Shown: one piece after another, positions 32,782-41,739 of the stretch | How the letters are laid out: every line of letters begins with the position of its first letter | Position numbering within the stretch: position 1 is the stretch's first letter | Source: Palleniella intestinalis | GTDB taxonomy: Bacteria; Bacteroidota; Bacteroidia; Bacteroidales; Bacteroidaceae | DNA: 64,000 nucleotides | Assembly (NCBI RefSeq): GCF_013166595.1 | Contig: NZ_JABKKG010000008.1 | Span: 96,182 to 160,181 of the forward strand | Direction: 5' to 3' | Notes under the pieces: model-generated | Database searches by the model: none | Seen by the model: the letters and a program-made list of their open reading frames with translations, nothing else | Told to the model about the DNA's origin: nothing | Program-made: the position numbers and the translations under genes

Positions 32782-34038
32782 TTAATTAATGCCAAACGCT
32801 TTCTTTATCTCCTCCACACGGTCGAGTTTCTCCCATGTGAACAGCTCCACCTCCACCTCTTTTGTGTCGTGGTAGAGTGAGGTGAATGTCTTCCTGACAA
32901 CCTTGCTCTCACGACCCACATGACCGTAGGCGGCTGTCTCGCTGTAGATAGGCCGGCGGAGCTTCAGCGCGCGCTCGATAGCCTTCGGACGGAGGTCGAA
33001 CATTTGGCGTATCTTCTCCGCTATCTCGCCGTCCGTCATCTTGACGTTGCTTTTGCCGTAGGTGTCAACATAAATGCTGACAGGCTGTGCCACACCGATG
33101 GCATAAGCGAGCTGCACAAGCATCTCGTCGGCAACACCGGCGGCAACCATGTTCTTGGCGATATGGCGCGCAGCGTATGCCGCAGAACGGTCAACTTTTG
33201 AAGGGTCTTTGCCGGAGAAGGCTCCGCCGCCGTGCGCTCCCTTGCCGCCGTAAGTGTCGACAATGATTTTGCGGCCGGTGAGTCCTGTGTCGCCGTGTGG
33301 CCCTCCGATGACAAACTTGCCGGTAGGGTTGACGAAATACTTGATGTCGTCGTTGAACAATGCAAGCATCTTCTCGCTCCTGAGCTGTGACTTCACGCGC
33401 GGCATAAGGATGTTGAGCACGTCCTCGCGTATCTTTGCGAGCATCGCCTCGTCCTCGTCGAAGTCGTCGTGCTGTGTGGAAACGACAATGGTGTCTATGC
33501 GCTGCGGCACACCCTCGTCACTGTATTCCACAGTCACCTGTGACTTTGAGTCCGGGCGGAGATACAGCATTTCTCTGCCTTCCTTGCGGATTTCGGCGAG
33601 GGTCTTCATGATAAGATGGGCGATGTCCAGTGAGACAGGGATATAGCGGTCGGTCTCCGTGGTGGCATAGCCGAACATCATGCCCTGGTCGCCTGCTCCC
33701 TGCTCGTCCTCCTCGGCACGGGAGACACCCTGGTTGATGTCGCCTGACTGCTCATGGATGGCGGTCATGATGCCGCAGGAGTTGCCGTCAAACTGATATT
33801 CGGACTTTGTATAGCCGATTCTGTTGATGGTTCTGCGTGCAATGGTCTGCAAATCAACATATTCCTTTGAGGAAACCTCACCCATGATGACCACCTGTCC
33901 GGTGGTGACAAATGTCTCTATGGCACAGTGGGACTTCTCGTCGTAGGCGAGAAACTGGTCAAGGAGAGCATCGCTTATCTGGTCGGCAACCTTGTCAGGA
34001 TGCCCTTCCGATACTGATTCTGATGTGAAAAGGTACAT
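32782..34038 (-). CDS. metK: S-adenosylmethionine synthetase
   Basis: A 418-aa enzyme making S-adenosylmethionine from methionine and ATP. Signatures: [20 protein letters not shown] at the N terminus, [14 protein letters not shown], the Gly-rich [20 protein letters not shown], and [20 protein letters not shown]. Length is slightly above the usual 385-400. It is separated from DUF4271 by a 9-bp-period array and from the upstream OPT gene by a 22-bp array, so it may be expressed independently; no clear TAnnTTTG box is seen in the 167-nt gap. Confidence 0.97.
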   Translation of the reverse strand: MYLFTSESVSEGHPDKVADQISDALLDQFLAYDEKSHCAIETFVTTGQVVIMGEVSSKEYVDLQTIARRTINRIGYTKSEYQFDGNSCGIMTAIHEQSGDINQGVSRAEEDEQGAGDQGMMFGYATTETDRYIPVSLDIAHLIMKTLAEIRKEGREMLYLRPDSKSQVTVEYSDEGVPQRIDTIVVSTQHDDFDEDEAMLAKIREDVLNILMPRVKSQLRSEKMLALFNDDIKYFVNPTGKFVIGGPHGDTGLTGRKIIVDTYGGKGAHGGGAFSGKDPSKVDRSAAYAARHIAKNMVAAGVADEMLVQLAYAIGVAQPVSIYVDTYGKSNVKMTDGEIAEKIRQMFDLRPKAIERALKLRRPIYSETAAYGHVGRESKVVRKTFTSLYHDTKEVEVELFTWEKLDRVEEIKKAFGIN

Positions 34039-34106
34039 ATATCTGTTTTCGTTTTGTTCGTTATTAATTGCACTTTATGTAACACCTTATGTTTCAAAGA
34101 GTTATA

Positions 34107-34194
34107 AAAGGTTAGCTTTTACTATGCAAAGGGTAACCTTTGACAGGGCGAAAGGTAACCTTTCGTGCGGCAAAAGGTTACACTTTGCAAAGTG
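34107..34194. repeat. 22-bp repeat array C (4 units)
   Basis: Units at 34107, 34129, 34151 and 34173; cores GGTTAGCTTT, GGGTAACCTTT, AGGTAACCTTT and AGGTTACACTTT. It ends 11 nt before the stop codon of the OPT gene, in a tandem (leftward) gene pair. Confidence 0.9.
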
Positions 34195-34205
34195 GATGCC
34201 AACCC

Positions 34206-36179
34206 TTACTTTTTCGTTGCCTTAACAAAGTAGGCGATAAGGAGGACATACACCGCGAGACTCGCCACTTCCGACATCGGATTCTCAAGCCATACGGTGT
34301 TCACAAAGTCGTACTCGAGGAAGCGGATGAACGCCGAAACAACGCCCATCAATGCTCCGCCGGCAATCAGACCGCTGGCGATGAGCGTGCCTTTCTCGCC
34401 ACGTTCCTCGTTGACTGCCTTGTCTTTGCTGCGTGTTGTGACATACCAGTTTATCGCGCCACCCACGACAAGCGGGGCGTTAAGTTCCATAGGGATGAAC
34501 ATGCCGAGGGCGAAGGCGAGCGCAGGGACACCGGCATAATTGAGAACCAATGCCAACACAGCACCGATTCCGTACAGTAGCCATGGCGCACCCGTGCCTG
34601 ACATCAGTGGTTCTATCACCGCTGCCATGGCGTTTGCCTGCGGAGCGACAAGGGCATTCTCGCCCACAAAGCCGAAAGTCTTGTTCAGGACAATCATCAC
34701 TCCTCCCACGGTGGCAGCGCTGACAAGCACTCCGAGGAACTTCCACATCTCCTGGTTCTTAGGTGTCGTGCCAAGCCAATAGCCTATCTTAAGGTCGGTC
34801 ACAAAGCCGCCTGCCGTGGACAATGCCGTGCAGACCACACCGCCCATGACAAGGGCAGCCACCATTCCGGCAGAGCCTTTCAGTCCCACGGCAACCATGA
34901 TGACGGAAGCGAGGATGAGGGTCATGAGGGTCATGCCCGAAACAGGGTTCGTTCCGACAATGGCAATGGCATTGGCTGCCACGGTGGTGAACAGGAACGC
35001 TATCACACCGATAACGAGAATGCCGACAACAGCGTGCATGAGGTTGAAGTCAACCACACCGACATAGAAGAAGATGAATGTCGCCACAAGGGCTATAATC
35101 ACGCCTACGGCAATGATTTTCATGGAGATGTCCTGCTGTGTGCGCTCCACCTTGCCGGTTGTTGCGCCCGAGCCTTTCAGCTCACGGCTCGCAAGTCCTA
35201 TGGCGCTGCGTATGATGCCCCATTGCTTCACGATGCCGATGAGACCTGCCATGGCTATGCCGCCGATGCCGATGTGACGGGCGAAAGTGCTGAAAATCAG
35301 TTCCGGAGACATGTCCGTGACGCTGCCGAGGGCGGCAAGGTCAAAGGTCGGGTTGAGCATCTGCAGTGTCTCGTCGCCAAGGAAAGGCATAAGCGGAACA
35401 AGAACGAACCATACGACTGCCGAACCGGCACAGATTATCGCCGCGTATTTCAAGCCTACGATGTAGCCGAGTCCGAGAACCGCCGCACTGGTGTTTATGC
35501 TGAACACTAACTTTGCCTTCTCTGCAAGAGCCGCACCGTAAGGGATGGCACGTGTGGAGAACGCCTCTGCCCATGTGCCGAACGTAGAGACGAGGAAGTC
35601 ATAGATGCCGCCTATCGCGCCGGCAGTGAGCAATGTCTTCGCCTGACCGCCGCCTTCCTCACCGCTGACAAGCACCTGTGCCGTGGCGGTTGCCTCGGGG
35701 AAAGGGTACTTTCCGTGCTGGTCCTTGACAAAGAACTTGCGGAACGGGATGAGGAAAAGTATGCCGAGGATGCCGCCGAGAAGGGAGGAGAGGAACACCT
35801 GGATGAAACTTACCGTGACCTCCGGATACTTCGCCTGAATGATATATAGCGCAGGAAGCGTGAATATCGCGCCCGCCACGATTACTCCCGAGCATGCTCC
35901 GATGCTCTGGATGATGACATTCTCGCCCAAAGCCTTGCTGCGCTTCGTCGCCGAGGACACTCCCACGGCGATGATGGCGATGGGAATGGCTGCCTCAAAG
36001 ACTTGTCCCACCTTCAAGCCGAGGAACGCCGCCGCGGCAGAGAACACAACCGCCATGAGCAATCCCCAACATACGGACCACACATTAACCTCCGGATGGC
36101 TCTCCTTCGGGGAGAGTACCGGCTCGTAATTTTCACCCTCCTTCAGCTCGCGGAAGGCATTTTCTGGTAGTTTTGCCAT
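34206..36179 (-). CDS. OPT-family oligopeptide transporter
   Basis: A 657-aa polytopic membrane protein with about 14-16 helices. The start NVWSVCWGLLMAVVFSAAAA and GLKVGQVFEAAIPIAIIAVG, then NVIIQSIGACSGVIVAGAIF, KYPFPEATATAQVLVSGEEG, GTNPVSGMTLMTLILASVIM and MIVLNKTFGF are typical of the OPT family (PF03169). In Bacteroidota these are putative peptide or metal-chelate importers. It is a single-gene unit with its own -7 box and ends at a 22-bp array. Confidence 0.93.
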   Translation of the reverse strand: MAKLPENAFRELKEGENYEPVLSPKESHPEVNVWSVCWGLLMAVVFSAAAAFLGLKVGQVFEAAIPIAIIAVGVSSATKRSKALGENVIIQSIGACSGVIVAGAIFTLPALYIIQAKYPEVTVSFIQVFLSSLLGGILGILFLIPFRKFFVKDQHGKYPFPEATATAQVLVSGEEGGGQAKTLLTAGAIGGIYDFLVSTFGTWAEAFSTRAIPYGAALAEKAKLVFSINTSAAVLGLGYIVGLKYAAIICAGSAVVWFVLVPLMPFLGDETLQMLNPTFDLAALGSVTDMSPELIFSTFARHIGIGGIAMAGLIGIVKQWGIIRSAIGLASRELKGSGATTGKVERTQQDISMKIIAVGVIIALVATFIFFYVGVVDFNLMHAVVGILVIGVIAFLFTTVAANAIAIVGTNPVSGMTLMTLILASVIMVAVGLKGSAGMVAALVMGGVVCTALSTAGGFVTDLKIGYWLGTTPKNQEMWKFLGVLVSAATVGGVMIVLNKTFGFVGENALVAPQANAMAAVIEPLMSGTGAPWLLYGIGAVLALVLNYAGVPALAFALGMFIPMELNAPLVVGGAINWYVTTRSKDKAVNEERGEKGTLIASGLIAGGALMGVVSAFIRFLEYDFVNTVWLENPMSEVASLAVYVLLIAYFVKATKK

Positions 36180-36201
36180 AATATATTATTAATTCAGAGT
36201 G

Positions 36202-36209
36202 CAAAATTA
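36202..36209 (-). promoter_or_regulatory. -7 box of the OPT transporter gene
   Basis: TAATTTTG on the minus strand, 22 nt upstream of the start. It is back to back with the rightward promoter at 36250. Confidence 0.55.
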
Positions 36210-36249
36210 CTCATTTTTCTTGAGAATGCCGAATAAAGCTCCTTTTTAT

Positions 36250-36280
36250 TTTGACAAATCACTAAAAATGACTACCTTTG
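36250..36280 (+). promoter_or_regulatory. Promoter of the DUF4254-GT9 operon
   Basis: TTTG (36250-36253) and TACCTTTG (36273-36280) are 19 nt apart, a full consensus. The transcript start region 36289-36303 is AAGCTGCACCTCGGC, the same motif and spacing as at the orphan promoter near 5926. Confidence 0.8.
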
Positions 36281-36374
36281 CAGAAGGCAAGCTGCACCTC
36301 GGCAGTGTTGAGCAAGCTCCACTGCACTCGGTTTGCATTGCCTTTGCAAAAGATAATAATCAAACTACAAGGCT

Positions 36375-36977
36375 ATGAGTTTTACTGAAAACGCCATCAA
36401 CATCTTCAATCGCGCCATTGCCGATTACCATGTGAAAGACAATGTAGACACCCCGATAAACAACCCTTACGAGGAGGGAACAATAGAGAACCGGCTGTAT
36501 CTGAAATGCTGGATAGACACCGTGCAGTGGCACTTTGAGGACATCATCCGCGACCCGCAGATTGCTCCGGAAGAGGCTGTCGTGCTGAAAAGGCGCATCG
36601 ACAAGTCCAACCAGGACCGCACTGACCTTGTGGAACAGATAGACTCTTATTTCCTGAAGCTGTACGCCGATGTGCAAGTCCTTGACGGTGCGACTATCAA
36701 CACTGAGTCGCCGGCATGGGCGATTGACCGCCTCTCTATCCTGCAACTCAAGATTTACCACATGAAGGAACAGGTGGAGCGCGATGATGCGCAACCGGAA
36801 CACAAGGCGAAGTGCAAGGCAAAGCTCGATGTGCTGCTCGAACAGAACGTCGACCTCCCTACTGCCATCGACCAGCTCCTTGCCGACATCGAGGCAGGAC
36901 GCAAGTACATGAAGGTATACAGACAGATGAAGATGTACAACGACCCGTCAACAAACCCTGTTCTTTATAAGAAATAA
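36375..36977 (+). CDS. DUF4254 protein
   Basis: A 200-aa soluble, helix-rich protein: SFTENAINIFNRAIADYHVK, NRLYLKCWIDTVQWHFEDII, KSNQDRTDLVEQIDSYFLKL and INTESPAWAIDRLSILQLKI are characteristic of DUF4254. In Bacteroidota this gene regularly precedes a family 9 glycosyltransferase, as here, so a role in lipopolysaccharide or envelope glycan assembly is inferred. The SPAWAIDRLSILxLKIYHM block is the most conserved part by eye. Length is as expected. Confidence 0.85.
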   Translation: MSFTENAINIFNRAIADYHVKDNVDTPINNPYEEGTIENRLYLKCWIDTVQWHFEDIIRDPQIAPEEAVVLKRRIDKSNQDRTDLVEQIDSYFLKLYADVQVLDGATINTESPAWAIDRLSILQLKIYHMKEQVERDDAQPEHKAKCKAKLDVLLEQNVDLPTAIDQLLADIEAGRKYMKVYRQMKMYNDPSTNPVLYKK

Positions 36978-37018
36978 GCACCCGGGGTTAATGGGTTGCA
37001 GTGGATAGGGTGGTGCAA

Positions 37019-37137
37019 CATGATGTCTCATGGTCAAACATGATTTCTCATGATTCAACATGTTTTATCATGAAGTCATGCCGCATCGTGATTCAGCATG
37101 GTGCATCATGTTGCAACAACGATAAGTCATGTTGCAC
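37019..37137. repeat. 10-bp-period CATG array, DUF4254-GT9 gap
   Basis: CATG at 37019, 37029, 37039, 37049, 37059 and 37069, a 2-bp slip, then 37077, CGTG 37087, CATG 37097, 37107, CAAC 37117 and CATG 37128. Spacers are six bases, often close to TTGCAA or GTGCAT. Confidence 0.85.
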
Positions 37138-37185
37138 CACCCTCATCCCCAACAACCCATTAACCTCCAACCCGCAACCAACTTA

Positions 37186-38193
37186 ATGAGACTACTCTGC
37201 ATAAGATTCTCTGCCATCGGCGACGTAGCCATGACAGTGCCCGTCGTCAAGGCTCTTGCCATGGCACGCCCTGACCTGCACATCATCATGGTCAGCCGTC
37301 CGTTTGCCAAGGCGTTCTACGAGGGACTTGCACCGAATGTGGAATTTGTGGGGATGAACCTGAAAGACAGCCGCTACAAAGGCATCAACGGACTGAGGCA
37401 TGTCTATCATGACCTCCGTGCACTGAAACCGGACATGGTGGCAGACTTGCATGATGTCCTGCGCACAAAATATGCCCGTCTGCGTTTCCGCGTGGCGGGC
37501 ATCCCTGTATCTTATATCGACAAGAACCGCGCCGCAAGGAAGGAAATAACACGCCGGGAGGACAAAATCCTCATGCAGCAGGCCACTTCCTTCGAGAAAT
37601 ACAAGGCAGTGTTCAGCCGGCTGGGACTGGATTTCGAGATTCCAAAGGAAGCTCCTTTGGCACCGAAAGAGCCGCCTGTCGGAATCCCGGAAAAGGCTGT
37701 CGGCATAGCTCCTTTTGCCGCACATGACGGAAAAATCTACCCAGTCGGCAAAATGGAGACAGTGATTCAACTGCTGACAAAGCAGCATCCGGACCTCAAC
37801 ATCTATCTCTTCGGTGGCGGACCGAGGGACAAAGCGCAGTTCAGCACATGGCAAAGCATGTATGACAATGTGCTGTATGCCGGAGATTTCTGCCGTGACA
37901 TGGGCGATGAGCTTGCCGTGATGAAGTGCATGAAGTGCATGGTGACAATGGACTCGGGCAACATGCACCTCGCATCCCTTGTCGGCACACCGGTCGTAAG
38001 CATCTGGGGAGCGACGCATCCGTTCACGGGCTTCATGGGCTGGGGACAGAGCGAGACGGACATTGTGCAGGCGGAACTGCCTTGCCGCCCGTGCAGCATC
38101 TACGGCAACAAGCCTTGCCTGCGTGGCGACTATGCCTGCCTGAACAGCATAAAGCCGGAGGAGATTGTCGGAAAAGTGAACAAATATCTGTAA
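37186..38193 (+). CDS. Family 9 glycosyltransferase (heptosyltransferase-like)
   Basis: A 335-aa protein from ATG 37186; 19 codons upstream in frame come from the CATG array and are not coding. MRLLCIRFSAIGDVAMTVPV is the classic GT9 opening. The second Rossmann domain has KAVGIAPFAAHDGKIYPVGK, LYLFGGGPRDKAQF-like sequence, CMVTMDSGNMHLASLVGTPV and VSIWGATHPFTGFMGW. Enzymes of this family add heptose or other sugars to the lipopolysaccharide core from the cytoplasmic side. Confidence 0.9.
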   Translation: MRLLCIRFSAIGDVAMTVPVVKALAMARPDLHIIMVSRPFAKAFYEGLAPNVEFVGMNLKDSRYKGINGLRHVYHDLRALKPDMVADLHDVLRTKYARLRFRVAGIPVSYIDKNRAARKEITRREDKILMQQATSFEKYKAVFSRLGLDFEIPKEAPLAPKEPPVGIPEKAVGIAPFAAHDGKIYPVGKMETVIQLLTKQHPDLNIYLFGGGPRDKAQFSTWQSMYDNVLYAGDFCRDMGDELAVMKCMKCMVTMDSGNMHLASLVGTPVVSIWGATHPFTGFMGWGQSETDIVQAELPCRPCSIYGNKPCLRGDYACLNSIKPEEIVGKVNKYL

Positions 38194-38222
38194 TTCTGAT
38201 AAAATAAAAACACCACTATAAC

Positions 38223-40571
38223 ATGAACAAAATCATTAGAAAAGAACAATTCTCCGAGAAGGTTTTCCTTTTCGAGGTTGAAGCACCGCTGATTGCAAAG
38301 TCAAGAAAGGCGGGGCATTTTGTCATTGTACGTGTAGACAAGAAGGGTGAGCGCATGCCGCTGACCATCGCGGACGCTGACACCGGCAAAGGAACCATAA
38401 CACTTGTGGTTCAGGAAGTGGGACTGTCAAGCAAGAAGCTTTGCCGCCTGAATGCCGGCGACACTATCCTTGACATCGTCGGACCTCTTGGCAACGCCAC
38501 ACGAATCAAGAACTATGGCACTGTGCTCTGTGCCTCCGGTGGTGTCGGCACAGCACCGTTGCTGCCTATCGTCAAGGCGTTGAAGGCTGCCGGCAACCGT
38601 GTACTGTCTGTCATTGCAGGACGCACAGCCGAGCTTGTAATCCTTGAGGACGAGATAAGAAAGCATTCCGACGAGGTGATTGTCATGACCGATGACGGCT
38701 CAAAGGGCGAGAAGGGCGTCGTGACCGTGGGCATGGAGAAGTTCATAGCGCAAGAGCATATAGACAAGGCGATAGCCATCGGTCCTGCGATAATGATGAA
38801 GTTCGCGTCGATGACCACCCTGAAGCATGACATACCGACAGAGGTGTCGCTCAACACTATCATGGTCGACGGCACGGGAATGTGTGGTGCGTGCCGCCTT
38901 TCCATAGGCGGAAAGACGAAGTTTGTCTGCATCGACGGTCCGGAATTTGACGCATCACTTGTCGATTGGGACGAGATGCTGAAGCGCATGGGCACATTCA
39001 AGAATGCCGAGCGTGACGAACTGGAGCATTTCGCCGAGCACCTTGCGGACAATAACGATGCGGAGGAGACCTGCAAGGCTGTCGCCGCAACTGCGGAAAA
39101 CACAGACTCCGCCGATGCTCCGCTGTCGGAACTGACTGACCGCAACGCTCCTTGGCGTGAGGAACTGCGCAAGTCGATGAAGCCAAAGGAGCGTACTGCC
39201 ATCGAGCGCGTGACGATGCCGGAGCTTGACCCTGTCTATCGTGCCACAACCCGCACGGAGGAGGTCAACAAGGGTCTTACCCCTGAGCAGGCTCTCATTG
39301 AGGCCAAACGCTGCCTTGACTGTCCGAAACCGCAGTGTGTGGAGGGCTGTCCTGTAAGCATAAACATCCCTTCTTTCGTCAAGAACATAGAGCGAGGAGA
39401 GTTCCTCGCTGCCGCCAAAGTGCTGAAATCCACCTCTGCACTCCCTGCTGTCTGTGGACGTGTATGCCCGCAGGAGAAGCAGTGTGAGTCAAAGTGTATA
39501 CATCTGAAGATGAATGAGCCGGCTGTGGCTATCGGCTATCTCGAGCGTTTCGCTGCCGACTATGAGCGTGAGAGCGGCAAGGCGGCACTCCCTGAGTGTG
39601 CACCTGCCAAGGGCATCAAGGTGGCTGTGGTAGGTTCAGGCCCTTCAGGACTGTCTTTTGCCGGCGACATGGTGAAGAAAGGCTATGAGGTTCATGTCTT
39701 CGAGGCTCTCCATGAGATAGGCGGTGTGCTGAAATACGGCATCCCTGAGTTCCGTCTTCCTAACAGTATCGTGGAGTTTGAGATAGACAACCTCCGCAAA
39801 CTCGGTGTGAAATTCTACACAGACACCGTTGTCGGCAAGACAATATCTGTCGACGAGCTTGAACAGCAGGGATTCAAGGGCATCTTTGTCGGCTCAGGCG
39901 CAGGTCTTCCTAACTTCATGAACATCAGCGGAGAGAACCTCCTGAACATCATGTCGTCCAACGAATACCTCACACGCGTCAACCTTATGGACGCTGCCAA
40001 CCCTACAATGGACACACCGCTCAACCCTGCGAAGTCCGTCCTTGTTGTCGGCGGAGGCAACACAGCGATGGACTCCTGCCGCACGGCGAAGCGTCTCGGT
40101 GCTGATGTGACTCTCGTCTACCGTCGTTCAGAGGCAGAGATGCCGGCACGTCTGGAGGAGGTTAAGCACGCAAAGGAGGAGGGTATAAACTTCCTTACGC
40201 TGCATAATCCTGTCGAGTACATCGGCGATGAGAACGGTGCTGTAAAGCAGGCAGTGCTCGCTGTCATGGAGCTTGGAGAGCCTGATGCTTCCGGTCGCCG
40301 CTCACCTGTTGATACCGGCAAGCGCATAACGATAGATGTCGACCAGGTTGTCGTGGCAGTCGGTGTGTCTCCTAACCCGCTTGTGCCTAAGTCTGTGGCA
40401 GGACTGGAGCTCGGACGCAAGAACACCATTGTCGTCAACGACAACATGGAGTCCTCCCACAAGGGACTTTATGCCGGCGGAGACATCGTCCGCGGCGGTG
40501 CGACAGTCATCCTCGCAATGGGCGACGGACGCCGTGCTGCAGCGAACATGGATGCCGCTCTGAGCGAATAG
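38223..40571 (+). CDS. Fused FNR-like/PyrK-type flavoprotein and GltD-type (NADPH) oxidoreductase
   Basis: A 782-aa two-part protein. Residues 1-280 are a ferredoxin-NADP reductase-like unit with FAD/NAD sites and a [2Fe-2S]-type Cys cluster (GTGMCGACRLSIGGKTKFVC). Residues about 330-782 are glutamate-synthase small-subunit-like: two [4Fe-4S] Cys sets (CLDCPKPQCVEGCP, CGRVCPQEKQCESKC), an FAD motif VVGSGPSGLSFAG and an NAD(P) motif VVGGGNTAMDSC. The halves match NfnA and NfnB, which bifurcate electrons among NADH, ferredoxin and NADPH. No large GltB subunit is adjacent, which favours an Nfn-like role over glutamate synthesis; this is inference. Confidence 0.88.
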   Translation: MNKIIRKEQFSEKVFLFEVEAPLIAKSRKAGHFVIVRVDKKGERMPLTIADADTGKGTITLVVQEVGLSSKKLCRLNAGDTILDIVGPLGNATRIKNYGTVLCASGGVGTAPLLPIVKALKAAGNRVLSVIAGRTAELVILEDEIRKHSDEVIVMTDDGSKGEKGVVTVGMEKFIAQEHIDKAIAIGPAIMMKFASMTTLKHDIPTEVSLNTIMVDGTGMCGACRLSIGGKTKFVCIDGPEFDASLVDWDEMLKRMGTFKNAERDELEHFAEHLADNNDAEETCKAVAATAENTDSADAPLSELTDRNAPWREELRKSMKPKERTAIERVTMPELDPVYRATTRTEEVNKGLTPEQALIEAKRCLDCPKPQCVEGCPVSINIPSFVKNIERGEFLAAAKVLKSTSALPAVCGRVCPQEKQCESKCIHLKMNEPAVAIGYLERFAADYERESGKAALPECAPAKGIKVAVVGSGPSGLSFAGDMVKKGYEVHVFEALHEIGGVLKYGIPEFRLPNSIVEFEIDNLRKLGVKFYTDTVVGKTISVDELEQQGFKGIFVGSGAGLPNFMNISGENLLNIMSSNEYLTRVNLMDAANPTMDTPLNPAKSVLVVGGGNTAMDSCRTAKRLGADVTLVYRRSEAEMPARLEEVKHAKEEGINFLTLHNPVEYIGDENGAVKQAVLAVMELGEPDASGRRSPVDTGKRITIDVDQVVVAVGVSPNPLVPKSVAGLELGRKNTIVVNDNMESSHKGLYAGGDIVRGGATVILAMGDGRRAAANMDAALSE

Positions 40572-40721
40572 CCAACAAATCATCATTGCGTTTTGCCGGA
40601 CACCTATATTTTTTTTAACAGTTTTTTGACATGTGGCGTTGCGTCTGTTTGGGGCAGGAATATGTTCCGCAAAAGCGCACTCTTACGGTATAAAAAACAC
40701 AGGATAATTATTGCCAAAATG

Positions 40722-40809
40722 AAAGGTAACACTTTGCACTGCAAAAGGTATCACTTGACATGATAAAAGGTAACACTTTGCATAGTAAAGTGTTACCTTT
40801 TGTTGTATC
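40722..40809. repeat. 22-bp repeat array D (4 units)
   Basis: Units at 40722, 40744, 40766 and 40788; the first and third have core AAAGGTAACACTTT, the last is in inverse form (AGTGTTACCTTTT). Convergent gene context. The rest of the 40572-40900 gap shows nothing further except a weak ACCTTTTACCA echo near 40832. Confidence 0.9.
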
Positions 40810-40900
40810 AATGATTTGTTGGCAATCTGTTACCTTTTACCACCGGGTGGCGAAACGCACAACCGTGACCTTTTCCTTAGGCAGCATGCCCCGTGTGCAG

Positions 40901-41632
40901 TCATAGTTTCCGTGCCTCTTTCTTGCAGTTTTCGAGGGCTTTGAGGAAACTTTCCTTTGCGCAAAGGCGTGCGAAACCTGCGCTTGCGCAAAGGCGTGCG
41001 GCGTCAGTGTCGCTCTGGTAGTGGAAGCCTACGATTGTGCGGCTTGCACCAAGCTCATAGCCCACACGCATGATTTCCGTTCCATGCTCGGGATAGATGG
41101 CGGTGAGGAGCATCGCTGCCGCCCATGCGCGCACGGTGTGGCCTGACGGATAGGATGTGTAGTCCGTAGGTCCCTCGTCCTCAGGAATGGGTGTCGCCTC
41201 CTTGAAATGCTGGTATGGGCGGTGGCGCGCGAAAGTGTTCTTGGCGTGCTGTATACCGCCGCGCACGTCCTGCATCAGCCCTTTCAGTGTCTTTGTGAGC
41301 ACAGGGCAGTTCTTTTCGGTCAGTTCTTTGCCCACGGCAGGTGAGAAGCGTTTGAGATAGTACGCTATGGACGTGTTGGCATCCATTACGGCTGTGTCGC
41401 CGCGTGCCGTGAGGCGCAGGCGCTTGCCCTTCTCGTAGATGATGCTGTCGTTGGTGAATTCCTCCGTTCCGAACTCCGGTGGTGCCGGGAGGTAGTGTAG
41501 GGCGTCGGGCATACTGTCGCCTTCGTCGAGGAATGTCAAGCCGTAGCCCCATTTCTGATTCTTTATCTCTTTCTGCGCAGAGGCAGGCAGGGCGATGAGA
41601 AGCAGGGCGATGATGAGATGTAATGATTTCAT
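40901..41632 (-). CDS. Secreted PAP2-family (class A-like) acid phosphatase
   Basis: A 243-aa protein beginning at ATG 41632 with signal peptide MKSLHLIIALLLIALPASAQ; the frame remains open for 60 codons upstream only because it reads through a 9-bp-period array. The PAP2 triad is present: KNTFARHRPYQHF, then TSYPSGHTVRAWAAAMLL, then LGASRTIVGFHYQSDTDAAR. The pattern resembles periplasmic nonspecific acid phosphatases (PhoN/PhoC type). It follows ispG on the same strand. Confidence 0.88.
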   Translation of the reverse strand: MKSLHLIIALLLIALPASAQKEIKNQKWGYGLTFLDEGDSMPDALHYLPAPPEFGTEEFTNDSIIYEKGKRLRLTARGDTAVMDANTSIAYYLKRFSPAVGKELTEKNCPVLTKTLKGLMQDVRGGIQHAKNTFARHRPYQHFKEATPIPEDEGPTDYTSYPSGHTVRAWAAAMLLTAIYPEHGTEIMRVGYELGASRTIVGFHYQSDTDAARLCASAGFARLCAKESFLKALENCKKEARKL

Positions 41633-41673
41633 TTTTTTTTGTTGTTTTTCAGTTTTGGCAGGAGAGAGGGGGC

Positions 41674-41732
41674 TGTCAGTATTGTCAGTACTGTCAATTT
41701 TGTCAATACTGTCAGAACTGTCTATCCTGCCA
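41674..41732. repeat. 9-bp-period TGTCA array, ispG-phosphatase gap
   Basis: TGTCA at 41674, 41683, 41692, 41701 and 41710, TGTCT at 41719 and TGCCA at 41728; perfect 9-bp phase. It lies 8 nt beyond the ispG stop codon and 41 nt before the phosphatase start. Confidence 0.88.
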
Positions 41733-41739
41733 AAACCGA

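Noticed and set aside
38223..40571. Plain glutamate synthase small subunit
   Set aside because: The N-terminal 280 residues form a separate FNR/PyrK-like unit with a 2Fe-2S Cys set, and no large subunit gene is adjacent.
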